From positions 33,501-97,500 of the forward strand of contig CAJNDS010001602.1 of NCBI GenBank assembly GCA_905221605.1: 64,000 bases of DNA, given 5' to 3'. The notes under the pieces were generated by a model. That model was not told where the DNA came from and did no database searches. It was given only the letters and a program-made list of their open reading frames with translations. A program made the translations under genes and the position numbers. How positions within the stretch are numbered: the stretch's first letter is position 1; every line of letters begins with the position of its first letter. The DNA comes from Symbiodinium natans. Taxonomy: Eukaryota; Sar; Dinophyceae; Suessiales; Symbiodiniaceae. This document shows, piece after piece, positions 35,460 to 48,073 of the stretch.

Positions 35460-36441
35460 CTGGGTTGTGGCTTTACTGGGAAGTTGTGCTTGCGCGAGCC
35501 TGCAAGGATATAGGCATTATATGGTATTATGAAGCCTCTACAGGAGCCTGTAAGTTTGATGTCTTGCTTCGGGCAGGGATGGGAATTTAGGGTCCTGTGC
35601 ATGTCAGCGGGCCCCGGCCGGCCGATGGTTAAAGATCGAAACGGAAGGTCGCCCTTGTTGGGCCCTTGCTGGCGGCGTGTGTATATGGGGGTTTCCGGTC
35701 CCTGTAAGGGGATTCTATTCTGTTTGGGCTATAAGCGGGGTACCCCTATTTTTGGAAATACCCATATAGGACATGAAGATACATGAAGAAAAACGTCGAT
35801 ATGGACTCGGTGCAAACATGTCGAAACATGTGCCATTTGAGCTTCTTGTGGGCATGTCTCCAAACACCCTGAGCCCAAACTTGATCGATCGGGAGCCCTT
35901 GAAACCCTCATCAATCTACTCTAAAACCTCTGTGCGAGGCGCATGCTGAAGAAACATGGGGATGCGGAGTTCAAGTCTCGAGCGAAAAGTGCGCTCTGTC
36001 CGTTTTTTTTCTGGCACTCCCGAAGTTCATTAGTCTGCAAGGCTATAAGCCTTCCGAAGGCTGCCCAGCCCACCGCCCTGCCTTGGACTGCGCCAATTTC
36101 TCAGTGTTAACAAGGAAGTTCGGAAGAGCCTCTCACGTTTAGGGCTCCTAAGATGGGGTGCCAACTGAAAGACAGAGAGTCAGACAAAACGTGGCATAAG
36201 GCGCGTTTCTGCAGCCGAAATGTTGCCCCGTGGAGCTGACATTTGGAGCAGGCCAAAGAACGGGCCCCGAAGGTGGTAATTAGAGTGTCTGTCTGTCTGA
36301 CGCGCCCCCCCCCCCCCCCCTGCGACCTCAATCACAACTCAGGCAGAAGGCGTTGGGCTACTTGTCTCCCTTAAGCCGCTCTCGCTTCGGAACCCTATAG
36401 CAAACCCTACTCTCCATGAGGCCTGCAACATCTACACTTCC

Positions 36442-39400
36442 CTAGCTTGTTCTCATAACCCCCAGAGCAAAATACCAGTCTGCCCCTGACAACGTAGGTT
36501 CGGATAGAGCATCCATCCTCAGTGCCTCGTCTTTAGGCCGGGTCTTCGGGAATGCCAGGATACCTCCCATGGAGCTCGTCGCCACAGTGGTCGCACTGTG
36601 GAAGCTGCTGGTCACGCTGTCAGCGTAAGAGTGGTGGGGCACCTCGCTGCGAGCATAGGGTGTGCGAAGCCAAGATTGACTGGAGGGCTTGTAGTGGTTA
36701 AGGTGTGTCCACTGGGGCGCAAGCTCAAAGGCAATGGCTGTGGATAGACTTCGAACTTTGAACGCAAGGCCCTCAACTTTCAAACCTGAATTTGGCAACT
36801 CTACCGGAAACGAGCTTCAAACAAAAAACGACTGCAAGTGCAAGCCATAAGTGGAGGGTTTTGGAGCTCTGGGGCAGTCTCCGGGGCTTCTTGTGCCACA
36901 TCTGGCTTCTCTGGCCAAGGGGCATAGAGAAGGTAGGTGTCGTTGCTGGAGTAGTACATTGGGCTATTTCGACTCGTCCGGAAGGTGCCAGGATGGCCTT
37001 GCACTAACTCCTCATCACCCCTCCAACCCCCAACCATGTTGTCCCACTGCCAGGTATATGCTGGGGACATGGCCACGCACCAGCCCTCAACCTTACAAAC
37101 CCTACAAGCCCAGAAATGTCGGAATATCTAGAAGCCCTGTGACATGCTCGGGTTCTTTCCACTCTCAGACTCGGCTTGGCTTCTGAGCTTGGAGGCTCGA
37201 TGTTCAGAGGCTTAGGTTTTGAAAGCTCGGGCCCGAAACCTGTTTGTCGACTTCTTCAAAGGCCTGTCGTGGCAAAATGAAAAAGAAACACTCACTAAAA
37301 GGATGACTTGGATGAAAGCTCACGATCCCTGCAGCTCACGTGTGCTGCCCAACAGATAAGAAGAGGCTCTCTCTCTGAATCTTAAGGGGTAGGGCTCACT
37401 GTTGCCCTGATTGTTCACTCTGGCATAGCTGGGCGGACTGCACATCTTGTTTGATGCTTGGCGTCAGTTTGGGCTAAGGTTTAGGGTTTGAAGGCAACTT
37501 CTTGATTCGACGTGTCGCGCGCCAAGAGCCTAAGGAACATGCACTGCCTGACCGTGAAGTCGCGAAGCCTAAGCGCCCTAACCCGACCTAAGACATAATC
37601 TCGCCAAAAGCTGCGGTAGCCCGAAAAGTTAAGGCCGAGAGTAAACAAGAACAAGAACAACATAGGGTGTTGATAGAAACCTTGACTAAAGAAACATTGT
37701 AATTGTGATATATGATATGCCCATGATCTCCCTGGTGGGATCATCTTGGAGGGAGATGTGCGTTCCCACACCGCCCCAGTTGAAGTACCATCAACGAGAG
37801 TGTTAACCTCATCGAATCCCTCAACCATCGGATTGCACCCCTTACAGTGCTGGCAAGGAAGCGCTGCGCAAGGCGCGAGAGGTAGAAGCGAAGTCGTCGC
37901 TGATAGTGCTCAGACTTCTGGCCATCCTGGTTGAATCAGCAGAGGATCTCGAGACTCTCTATGCCCTGAGGTACAACACTCTTGGGCAGGCGGTTGGGGA
38001 TAAGGAATATCACGCTTAAGGGGAATTACCCAGCAGTGCGGGATTGCCTCATCTGAGAGTGCGAACTCAGCACCCACATCAGCTCGGCACAGCGGACAGG
38101 ACCTGAGCATAATGCGCGGCTTGTCTGAAGGAGGGCGTTGCGCTTGGTCTTGCTACCAAGCTGTGGGAGGGGGTCCCTGCAGCCCACCTGTCGTACTGTA
38201 CCTAGTACTCTCGTAGCGATAGCCAGGAAATTCCACACAGAAGCTTGCAACAAGTCAGCGCAGCATTTCTTTTGAGGCCCTTCTGATACCCTCAATCATC
38301 CGGAATGCGAAAATAAACGGCAAACCAGAAAGGAGACCGTACTGTAGAACAAACTCCAGCTGCCATGAGACTCCTTCGCCTGGACCCATTCCTCAATGCA
38401 CTTCTTGTGGAAGCGATGCTTACCTCGGCAGAGCGCAGAACTCGAGGATTCCCAAGTTCCGAGCCGCACAGAAGCGGAGAGATGGAGAGAAAGAGATAGA
38501 CAGGGAGAGAGGGAGACAGCGAGAGAGAAAGAGGGGAGAGAGCGATAGAGAGAGAAGAAAGAAGTAAGTGTCACGAGCAAGAAGAACAGAGAAAGAGAGA
38601 TGGGGAGAGAGACAGAGAGGGCGGTCAGCAAGCAAGTTGCAACAGAGCATGGTCAGAGAAATCAATGCAAAATGATATTCCTGCGTATGCAACACCTGCT
38701 GCTTGGTGCAGTCAGTCCGCAGCTGAGAACTTGCACGTCGGCAGATTCTTCAGAACCGAAATTCCTGGGTTTGCAAAGCGCATGTGAAAACCTCAACGCC
38801 GCAGCCACAATCTCCGAAAAATTGCCACTGCACCGCAATGCATCTTGGACATGTGTGGAGTCGGAGTCGGAGTTTCACGGCTAGGGCTCAGGGCATGACT
38901 GCGTGCTAGTCACACGGGGCATCATGACAGCTCTGGGGACTTATTGACAGAATAAGCTTGTTTTCTGGTGCACGACTTGCCTTTCATGAAAGCCCAGGAT
39001 CTCCAGGCAGATGGGACACATCGACTGGTCGAACTCGTCCTTTTCCATCTCCTTCTGCACACCTGGAATAGGAAATTACAACTAGTCACAGGAGCTTGCA
39101 GGCAACAAGGTTCGCGAATCTCCGGGTGCCTGTTCAGGCTTCGGAGGTGTGGGGTCTGATTTCGCTAGATTGGCTCGGGTAACTTCAGGACCGGGGCTCA
39201 AAGAAGACTTTGAGATACAGCACCATACATACCATAAAGGTCGCCAATTCTCTTCGAGTCGCAAGGGCTCTTAGAACTGGAGCCCTCAAGCCCCCTTTAC
39301 TTCCAAGCCCACCGCAGGAAGCCCTGGAATGTCCCGAGCGGTAAGAAGAACGGACTTTAGGGGGCTCACAGGATCTCTTAGGTGTCAGCCGCAGGTGCGT

Positions 39401-42400
39401 TGCAGGTCCTTCTGCGCGCTGCTGGGAAAGAGTCTCCGCCAACCGGCCGAAACTGCATCCGCGAGTTTGGCGCAGGGCCAGGCTATCAGCATGGTCCTTG
39501 GATTCTACCCTAAACCCCAACATTCAGTCTATAAAGCAAACCCCGAGCCGAAGCTACCGAGGACCAACGATCAAGGCATGGGCCCCAACGTACGAGAAGA
39601 TCAGATCAGGGGATGATATCACTGAAGAGATCTTGCTTTCGTCTGGTTGGCAGTTCGTCCTGCCCAGTTACCTGTCTGGATGTTTGGAATTGTTCCTTCT
39701 GCAGGCCACTTCCCTGTAGCTCTACCACCCACACAGAAAGGCCCTTCATTACTGCCAGCCACCTCAACCCTGCGGCCTGGAGCTGTTGAGGACTGGACAT
39801 TGACACACCCTTACCTGCAGCCACAGGGTCACAAAGGCCAGCCCGATGATCAAGAGAGCCAGGATCTGAGGTAAGTTGATGCCTGAAGCTGCGATGCTTG
39901 TTATGGATTGCTCCCCGTAGGTGGGGTGCCCCGATCCCCCCCACCTCTTTCTCCCCTCCCTATTTTGGAAGCTTTTTTCAGTGGAGAACTTTCCAGAACT
40001 GAGATTGTCCGTGCTGCGAATTGGCACGTGTGGAACCCGGGCCGCCTCTAGACCTTCCAGCGTCCCCATGCCCAAGCCCCACCCAGGCAATCGACGCGCA
40101 GCGTGACAACTACGGCTTGGGCTGGTCTACACCACTATTCATGAAGCTCTGCGTTGTTCCATTTCAGCATGCACCATCACGAAAGACTCCGCAATGTGTG
40201 GCCAGGTGCAGACACAGAGGGCCAAAACGGTGTACAGGAGGTAGTCGGTCCACGTGTGATACACCTTTGTGGGACTATGGCTTGAATGCCATGCGACTTG
40301 AAATGCAAGCCTACAAAACAAAGCATCAAGATTCAAGACTGCCATCCTTTTTTGTACCCCTCAATTTCTGGCAAAGCGGCTGGGACACGTTTTCCTTCCA
40401 GTGCTTCCAGGATCTCCTCTGTGCCGCGGAGAATCGCGGCGCCAGTCTTAGCTTGGAGGCAAAGCGACGAGAACCCGAACCCAAGATGGGACCCCGCTTT
40501 ACGTGAGCTTGGACAGGCCCTGAAGCCTTTGAAGGCCACCCTAAAGCCTAAAAAACCGAAGAGTCCAAAATCCCACCCGCCAGGGTACACAGCTTCAATC
40601 TCTTAAGCCTCAACTCTGAGGAATTCTCCTGCTGGGAACCGGGACACATATTTCAGGCTCTTTATGGCAGAATCTCCACCGCTTGGCTACTGCATGGCAT
40701 GTGCTGACCGAGCTGCATCCCCTTTTTGCAGGAGAGGCTTCATGTTCTTGAGGATGGTCTCGGCTTCTGAATCCCACAGCACTTCGCGCGTTTGCTTGGC
40801 AGTCCTCGGATCTCCACATGTGCGGAGGCTCTTTGGTGCCAAGCGCGGGGCTTAGTAGCGCCTTTTTTCCCATATTGTTTTCGTACACTGAGAGATTCTG
40901 AGACTCAACCTTGATCGCCGGCCTAAGGCGTCCCCCACTCTCGGCGTAACGCCAACAGACACCTTAGATACGTACAACGTTGCTGTGGACCGTCTGTCGG
41001 GGTCTGTGGCAGCAAGCGTCTTCAAGTAGAACATGCGGTCGTCCACGCTCAAGAAAAGCATCAAACCTTGGCTGTTAACTTGTGCCGAGAAGAGTAATGC
41101 TCTGGCAATGGAACACTTTGACACAGCATTCGTGCCGCCCGTTCCTCCTGACCACTGACCTTCTACCTCCTTGACTCAACATAAGAGAAATAAACACTTC
41201 CACACTGTGCAAAGTTCCAGACTGTCTGTGCCGCGCGTTCGACACTGCGAGTCCAACAGGCTTTGGGCCCGAGAGCCCTAACCGGCCCTACCCTCATTGC
41301 TGCAACTCCTGAGCACCTTGTGCGAATCCCCTTTCTCGACACTGCAAGTAAGCTGAACGCCCTGAACGCCCTCTCTGAGCTTGCCACCATTGTCGCAGCC
41401 TGCATCGCCAACGCCCCAGAGATCACCGACCCGGTGGGCAAAGTGCTCACCCGTCACCTCCTGATCAGTTGATGTGTTGATGTGTCGTATCTACTGCTGC
41501 CTTTCTGCGCACCCGTCTATGCACACATCTCTATGTCGACATACTGTACGTTTACCTGTATCGCATCAGTATGCGACTAACTGCAACAGGGCTGTCGCTC
41601 TGATGATGACAGTAATTACAGCACTTCTTCTGGATTTCGAGAAGCATTCAATTGTGAGAAATGCTGGCTGGTCGCATGCGATCTAGGACCGGTATGACTC
41701 GCAAGTGTCGTGCAGCTGTTGGCACGAGAAGATAAACAACCAAGAGTTGAAATGAGACTTCTTCAGTTGAGGGTGGGATGGGATGGACGTAGGATGTGTA
41801 GAAACGCAGGACTTGCAAGAAGCAGACTGTCTCAGATTGCGGCTTCGCTTCTTTTTTTCCGAAGAGCCATGTGTGGGCGCCAAATGGGCCAATCCACTCG
41901 CTGCGGGCGATGTTCTTGACCTTCGATGTTGACAGCCGCGAAAACTAGCCACCATGTTCTATTCAGTGGGTGCGGTTGTGCCTTTGGGAGTGGTGTCCAA
42001 GGGTCGAGGGACCCTGCCTAAGATCCAGCACCACCGTCACACCTGCCATTGACCTGAAGAACGCAATGCCATACTGAACCAATAGGTCTCTGACAAAACA
42101 GGACTCTAATTACAGCAAAAGCCTGTCTTTGTAACTGGACCAACTGCTCCAGGAAGGGGACTTACAGCACACCCCTGTGGCAAGAAAGGTGTTTTGCCAC
42201 CCTAGCCACGTCGAATCGTTCGCAGCCGAGTCGCTACCAGAACTGCGACTTGGTAGGAGTGGTTCTTGCCTTCATTGCGAGCCCCAAACCCTCGTCTCTG
42301 CATGCGTAGAGAACGTGCACCACCATTATAATGAACATGCTCCACTGACTGACCTGGTGATTGCAAAGGCCATCCAGGCCATGCCCAAAGCCCTACATGA

Positions 42401-45400
42401 ACAAATCCCAAGTGTGATGAATCCAGTGGCTGAGGAGATGATTCACAGCCCACCACCCTCGCAGACGCACATCTTCTCTACATCTCCAAGTCCGATACAC
42501 ACCCCTCGACCTGGACGGCTGCCGTACTCAAGACCCCTAAATGCCTAGCCTTATAGCGCTTAGCTTTAGCTGCTTGGACAGCAGGTTCCCGACGTCGGGG
42601 CTCTGCATGGGTGTTAGGCTTCTTTGGGGGCAGGAAGATAAGTTTCAGGCTTGCGTAGGGCTTGAAAGCTTGATGTGCAGTTCAGGGCTTAAGAACTACG
42701 AGTTCAGCTCCAGGAATATTTCAGGCTCGTGAAAAATAAAAGCGCCAAGATACCATCTGGGCATTGAAGCTTGGTCTTCTGGTCCACTTCCTGCAAGACC
42801 TCAAAGCCCAACAAAGCCTACCCAAAACCTGAAACCAACCTGTAGTGAATCATGCAGCCAAGTCATGCACCAAGGTGGTGTGCAACAACCCAGCTGGGCC
42901 AGGCCCACCCCACCACTCTCCCGACACTTCGATGCATCTCAGACCCGACCTCAACTCCCCTCTATATGGGCACCAACACCCTAATCACGCTTCAATCAAC
43001 AAGGACAGCACCCAGAGCGGACGGCCGAAATCGCCACTCGTTTAGGGGTCCAAGGCTTTATAAGGTCGTACTCGAAGCCTTCATCACACGCCACGGTAGA
43101 AAAACCGAACAAACAAAACCAGGACCCTGAGAGCAAAGGGCATCTTCGCTAGGCTGCAGTGTGGAAGTTGGCTGGTGAGAAGCTTGCGGGTTGAAACCTG
43201 TTTCTTCGGATAATCGCAAGGGCTTTTCGGTTCAGGGCTAGAGGGTTTACAAGGTTCAATAAACGCTCCACCGTGAAGCTTGAACCCGCCTGCTGGATCT
43301 GCTGCCGATCGGCTGCAGACAGCAGCCTCGGTAGACAAAAGGAAGCTGGGAATGTCGCAGCATTCCGAGGTTCCCATTCAGCCCCCTGTTCCCCACCTCA
43401 AATTGGGTCTGCTTTTCTCATTTTTCAAAGTATGAAGATTGCAAGTTGGCAGGGGAATCATGTACTAGGGATTGCATCCCAAGCTGCCAGTCTCCAGGTA
43501 AACGAAGTCGGATTGGGGGGTGGTGGGTGGGTGGGGAGGCAACAACTTGAGCTACAGCCGAAACCCCCCCCCCCCCCCCTCGAGCCATCCCCAAAAACCA
43601 CGCAGCAAGGGCACGAAATTCACCAACAAGGGAATTTATGTGAATATCCCACACTCGGGGCATGTTTTCAGGTTTTGGGTTTCAGGGTGAAGGGATTACG
43701 GGCTGCCTACGTAGGTTGCATAGAGCCTGATGATCGGTGCCTCACGGTGGCAAGCCTTTCCGCTCTGAATCACAAACGCTGTTCCAGACATATTTTGCAT
43801 ATGTTTTATGTATGTATGTACGTATGTATATATATATATATAGATATGTAGTATGCAACTCCCGTGCAAACTCCCGTGCGCTTTGCCGACTCTCTGAATT
43901 CTTTTTTATGAGCTGCTGCCGTGGCTCAGGTCGGGATCACAAATTCGACCGGTTGCGTTCAGACCTGCCGCTGCTCCAACTTGTATATATATATATATGT
44001 GTACAGATATGTATATATATATATACATATATGTATATATACATATACTTTTTCTTTTTCATTGTATTATTGGTAGTCCCCCCCAAACCCGAATTAAAGC
44101 CAATACTCCAAAACCCTGCGCCCCCTCTGTCTCTCGCTCTCTTTCCCTCTCCCTCTCCCTCTCCCTCTCCCTCGCCCTCGCCCTCGCCCTCGCCCTCGCC
44201 CTCGCCCCTCCCCCTCCCCCTCCCTCTCCCCTTCCCCCTCCCGCTCCCTCTCTCTTGCTTGCTTGATTGCTTGCTTGCTTGCTTGCTTGCAGTGCGCATG
44301 ACCCCCGAAAGGGCCGCCACAAGGGGCACGCTCTGCCGAGTCAGTCGGTGTGAAAATGTGTGAAAGATGGGAGTGTGGAAGCGTCGAGACAGACACGTGA
44401 GTTCCTCTCTCTCTTCTTCTTCTACCGGGCTTAGGGTTTATATATAATTAGGGGGCAAGCCCCCCGCGCGCAGGCGCGCCCAAGTCTGGTCTGGAGTGAG
44501 ACTCTCCATGTGCAGTCCCCGGTCACCATACTCCCTTTGCCCCAAAGGAATGTCGACTAGCAATCAACCCTACAGGTGACCTTACTTCCCCATTCCTGAT
44601 GACCGCGGCATCTGTATGCCTGTCTGCACACTTCGTGCTGTGACGAACACGGGTGACATGGATGATATGGATGCTCTGCCCCGTTACCCTCAGCAAGCTA
44701 AACCCCCGTTAGTGGGACCGCATCTATCACACGAGACCCCATGCTCCTACATCTTCAGCAGGGCATTGCGAAACTTCTAGCCTGCAATTTTAGTTCCCTT
44801 AGCTGGCCTTTGTGAACCCTTTGTGAACCCTCAACTGAGCTCGGCACTGGCACCCTCAACCTCCCCTCCCCCTAACCTGTAATGCCATTCAATCCTCCGG
44901 AAGACCTCCCCTTCCCCCTCAACTTATCTCGCCTATCAGTTCCCTTCTCCCAGGAGTCTGCCTACAGCTATCAGCTGTCTATCCCTTCAGTTGTGCTCGC
45001 TGCTGGAACTCACATTCCTCTTCTTCTTCTTCTTCCTCTACGGGGCTTGAGGAACCCCTACATTCCTCTCTCTCTCGCTCTCTCTCGCTCAAGGCATTTG
45101 AAACCCCGACGTTGCATGTTGGTACATGTTGGCACACCGTGCACTCACCCTCTTCACGCTCTCAAACAAAAGACGGCTCGGTCGCCAGCCACATTGCTTG
45201 GGATTCGTCGCAGGATTCGGCACGCTTTCCGGAGTCCAGCTATCCCTGGCGCACGGAGTGGGATCTGCTCTGTGTGCCGGAATCGCGGTTCAATACTGTT
45301 CAGGCAACAGAAGGTGTATATCTAAATGTACAGCTTCTGCAGTGCCATCATGGGTATCATGACCCCACGCAACCCTCAGACATCTGCATCGAACTCCTGG

Positions 45401-45679
45401 CCAGGGAATGCAACGAGGTGGCCTGGTTGTCTGATTTTCTCCTTAATTGCACAAAGAGTGCAGAGGCACAAGCTAGCTTTAGATACCTTCCTGGCTAAGT
45501 ACTGAAGCTGGACATCCAGTTGAATTATGTCCTTGCCCACCGTTGCACATGCCCTTCAGTACTACAAGCCCAGCTGATGTATGCGCACAGCGGCCCTGGT
45601 GATGGACGATTGCCCGAGGCAGCACGGCAAGGACAGCGAGGGAAGCCACGAAAAGCAACTTCCGTGGTTTGGTAACCAT
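36442..45679 (-). CDS. TPM-domain, two-helix membrane RING-H2 protein (probable E3 ubiquitin ligase)
   Basis: ATG at 45679 starts a signal peptide (KLLFVASLAVLAVL). Candidate exons at 43312 and 42297 (YQVAVLVATRL) follow. TPM domain: 41460-41400 (EHFAHRVGDLWGVGDA), 41147-40963 (NSQGLMLFLSVDDRMFYLKT), 40830-40699 (EAETILKNMKPLLQKGDAAR), 40446-40363 (TGAAILRGTEEILEALEGK). Membrane helices: 40264-40153 (TDYLLYTVLALCVCTW) and 39882-39815 (ILALLIIGLAFVTLWLQ). A 27-base exon at 39698-39672 (KEQFQTSRQ) leads to the RING-H2: 39054-38981 (MCPICLEILGFHE), 38440-38372 (ALCRGKHRFHKKCIEEWVQA) and 38102-38030 (SCPLCRADVG). Tail exons 37819-37721, 37046-about 36880 and about 36725-36442 end in TAG. Joins from 41460 to 37721 agree in phase. 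A luminal TPM domain with a cytosolic RING is inferred; the most 5' exons are the least sure. Confidence 0.82.
38460..38640 (-). repeat. GA/CT-rich tract forming an intron end
   Basis: A 170-base purine-rich stretch (GAGAGA, GGGAGA) on plus is a CT tract on the coding strand. It lies directly before the acceptor of the RING exon that starts at 38440, so it acts in position as a very long polypyrimidine tract. Confidence 0.75.
43798..44290. repeat. Cluster of microsatellites (AT, CT, CCCTCG, CTTG)
   Basis: TATGTATG/ATATAT at 43805-43850, ATATATAT/ACATATAT at 43984-44045, then CCCTCT, CCCTCG and CTTGCTTG units to 44290. Long open frames across it are repeat artefacts. It lies in the presumed first large intron of the TPM-RING gene. 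Confidence 0.9.
45020..45095. repeat. CTT/CT composite microsatellite
   Basis: TTCTTCTTCTTC, then CTCTACGGGGCTTGAGG, then CTCTCTCTCG units. Same arrangement as at 31483. Confidence 0.8.
45112..45498 (+). CDS. Plus-strand open frame of 128 codons, unknown
   Basis: The frame ends in TAA and includes SSYPWRTEWDLLCVPESRFN, LLQCHHGYHDPTQPSDICIE and RECNEVAWLSDFLLNCTKSA. This is unusually protein-like for an antisense frame. The minus strand has shorter plausible frames over the same bases. It sits inside the presumed first intron of the TPM-RING gene, so it could be a nested gene, a retroelement fragment or chance. No family recognised. Confidence 0.32.
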   Translation: MHVGTCWHTVHSPSSRSQTKDGSVASHIAWDSSQDSARFPESSYPWRTEWDLLCVPESRFNTVQATEGVYLNVQLLQCHHGYHDPTQPSDICIELLARECNEVAWLSDFLLNCTKSAEAQASFRYLPG

Positions 45680-46642
45680 ACCTTGAGCAGCAGCTTGCAA
45701 GGCTTCGGGTTTGGTGGGTAGAGCAACAAAAAGGTGAGGTTCTTTGGTTAGGTCGGTTGGGGGGGGGGGGGGGGATGCGAGCTTCCCCTGAACACAACCT
45801 CCACCCAATCTAAATAAACAAGTCGAACAGGAAAATCTCAGCTCAAGTCGCTGGAGGCTTCAGGATGTTGCACCGTGAACTTGAATCATCCACTTTAAGG
45901 CGGCTTGGGGTCATGTGCTTTCCTCTGGAGCAAATTTCACCGAGAAGCCATATACCTTCAGCTGCCACAGCCCCCACTCTCCACTGCCCAAGGCTCCTAA
46001 ACTCTAGGCCAAGGCGCAAAAGCTAAATTGAAGCGGAAGTTTCCGAATCGGAAGGTTGTGTGGGAGCCTGGCACATGTCCCAATCATTAGTTTGCGGCTT
46101 TCGGTTTCGGCTTGAGAATTAGGATTCAAGTGTGAAAATTACTAAGTACTACATAAACACAATATATATATACACATACAATGGCATATACTATTTACCA
46201 TTACTATGTTTGATAGACACACAGACATTGTGGATCAATGCCCAGATTTTTGGGCGATCTCTGAAATAGGGTTGAGGGTTATGGCAATGTCGAGGTAACT
46301 TTCTCGCTTTACAAGGGCTTGTAGCTTGTAGCTTTCGGTTGGATTTTGACATGGGGCCTAGAGCCTCAACCCCAACAGGTGCTAAACTCTAAACTCGCCC
46401 AAGAGCCTGAACTCTTCCACGAAATTCCCCTCTATAACCCAAAACTCCTATAACAACAAGAACGGCCCTGGGCTCCGAGGTTTTCCGGCGTCAAAACGCC
46501 TCCCCTGCATCCCACGCACTCCGAGAAGGAGGGCATCGGGCTTGGGGGCTTTTGCTCCGAGTTTGCTGACTTGGGTGGTTCATCTGTTCATCTTAAAGGC
46601 CCCGTTTCTGCTCCAAAACCCATCTGAGACCCCCAAACTTAC

Positions 46643-48073
46643 GCCGAAGACCACACGAAAGACTTTGGCCACCAACCCAGGCGGTAGGATTGCATAGGGT
46701 GCTACTGCAAGGGCCTGCGCCCAGGCTGCCGGCATGAAAGATGGAAGGCGGGCTGAGTGGTTTCGAACCACTTCGGCCGGCGGGAGCAAAAGAAATCCCC
46801 AGAAGACCAGAATAGAGGTTTTGACATCTTTGTTCCCCCTTCCGGAAGCTACCCCTTCATAACTGTCTTTAGACTCACTCGTCCCTTGCAGGACCCCTCA
46901 TTCTGATAAGCGGTTCGGGTTCATAGTTTCCCGCTCAGAGCCTTCCCCGCAAACCCTATATGTTCAGCTATTCAGGACTGTGCAGCACCAAGAAAATTTT
47001 GGGGCGGGGCACTAGCGTTGGGGCTCCATGACCTGCTTGGAAGGACCACACGTTCAGGTTCGCGAATGGCCATCCGGAACTCCGCCATACTTCGTGGGGG
47101 GCTGGGGTCCGCCATGATCAAGCGCAGCAAGCACCATGACAAGATCGTGCTAGCTGCTCAGCCTCGAAACCTAATGGCTCGGAACCTGTATGACACCTGT
47201 GGTCAGCACCCCACCCATCGGTATTCACGCAGCCCAAGACTTCAATATCAGTTCCGATTTCTTGAACACAAATCCTTGTCGGGTACCCTCACAGCACTCA
47301 AGAGCAGGTACTACTACCAGAACATACATTGCGTCTCCTACATATCATCCGTAACGAGGTCGAACGCATGTGTCTTTTTTTGCCAAATCGTCCTCCAAAA
47401 GCTTCGATGCTTGTGCAAAGAATAAACAGCTCCCCTCCTTGAGGTGCTGTCGAGGGCCGTAATTAGGGGGCTAAGGTATTTTCGGCCTTTAGCGGAGCTA
47501 GCGTTGTGCCAAGGCTTGTTTGGGTTGGGCGCGGGCGTGTCTGTGCGCGGTTGCTGGATGACATTCTGGTTGCAAGACTCTTTGCAGGACTGGAGGGGCA
47601 CTGTATTCTGTGAAACCGGGCTAAACTGCTTCAGGCTTCCTGAGGCAAAAGGCTGGCAAAGAGGTCTTCTTTTGCGGCGTCCCTTCGGTTCTCTACAAAA
47701 TGTGTATATCTGTATATCATATATATATATATATTATATTTATATTTATATTTGTTTATTTATATTATGTGTATATTTACTTGCAGCAACCCTCGAAGCA
47801 AAGGCTCCCAACATTTGGTTAGAGCTTCGTTAAATCGAGGTCGTGAACCTTGCCGCACCTTCAAGGCAGGAGATTGAGGTGATTGAGGGCATAAGCAAGT
47901 TTACATTTTTTATCGCTATCGGGAATAGACGGATATACTTGATATGCAGTGAGACCCTCCCCCAACCTGTACGTCCGTTGAAACGCTCTCTCTGTGTGAC
48001 ACGCCCCCAGCGAAGGCTAAGACGTGATCACGTCTGCCATCCGCCGGGAGGGGTGAGAAAAACACACGGCAAC
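46643..48073 (-). CDS. Unknown multi-exon gene downstream of dynein
   Basis: Minus-strand exons: 48073-47967 (GCRVFFSPLPADGRRDHVLA, FAGGVSHRESVSTDVQ; donor CAG|GTTGGG), 47447-47350 (HLKEGSCLFFAQASKLLEDD, LAKKDTCVRPRYG; donor GA), about 47130-47060 (LIMADPSPPRSMAEFRMAIR) and about 46815-46645 (SFMPAAWAQALAVAPYAILP, PGLVAKVFRVVFG; donor GC or GT). The last is hydrophobic and may be membrane-associated. The dynein gene stops at 48693, so these belong to another gene; a start was not found. Between 48100 and 48690 there are only weak frames. Confidence 0.45.
47717..47772. repeat. AT-rich microsatellite
   Basis: ATATATAT and TTTATATT units, about 55 bases, intronic. Confidence 0.85.

Noticed and set aside
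41263-41472. Plus-strand frame with DTASKLNALNALSELAT
   Set aside because: Antisense to the TPM exon 41460-41400, whose phase and motif fit its neighbours.
42177-42548. 123-codon plus-strand frame
   Set aside because: Looks partly protein-like, but a better bounded minus exon (YQVAVLVATRL) overlaps it and fits the TPM gene order.
43737-44396. Long frames of Leu/Ser/Pro and Arg/Glu/Gly repeats
   Set aside because: Produced by AT, CT and CCCTCG microsatellites on both strands.
47018-47425. 135-codon plus-strand frame
   Set aside because: Overlaps minus-strand exons at 47447-47350 and about 47130-47060 that have splice sites; likely an antisense shadow.
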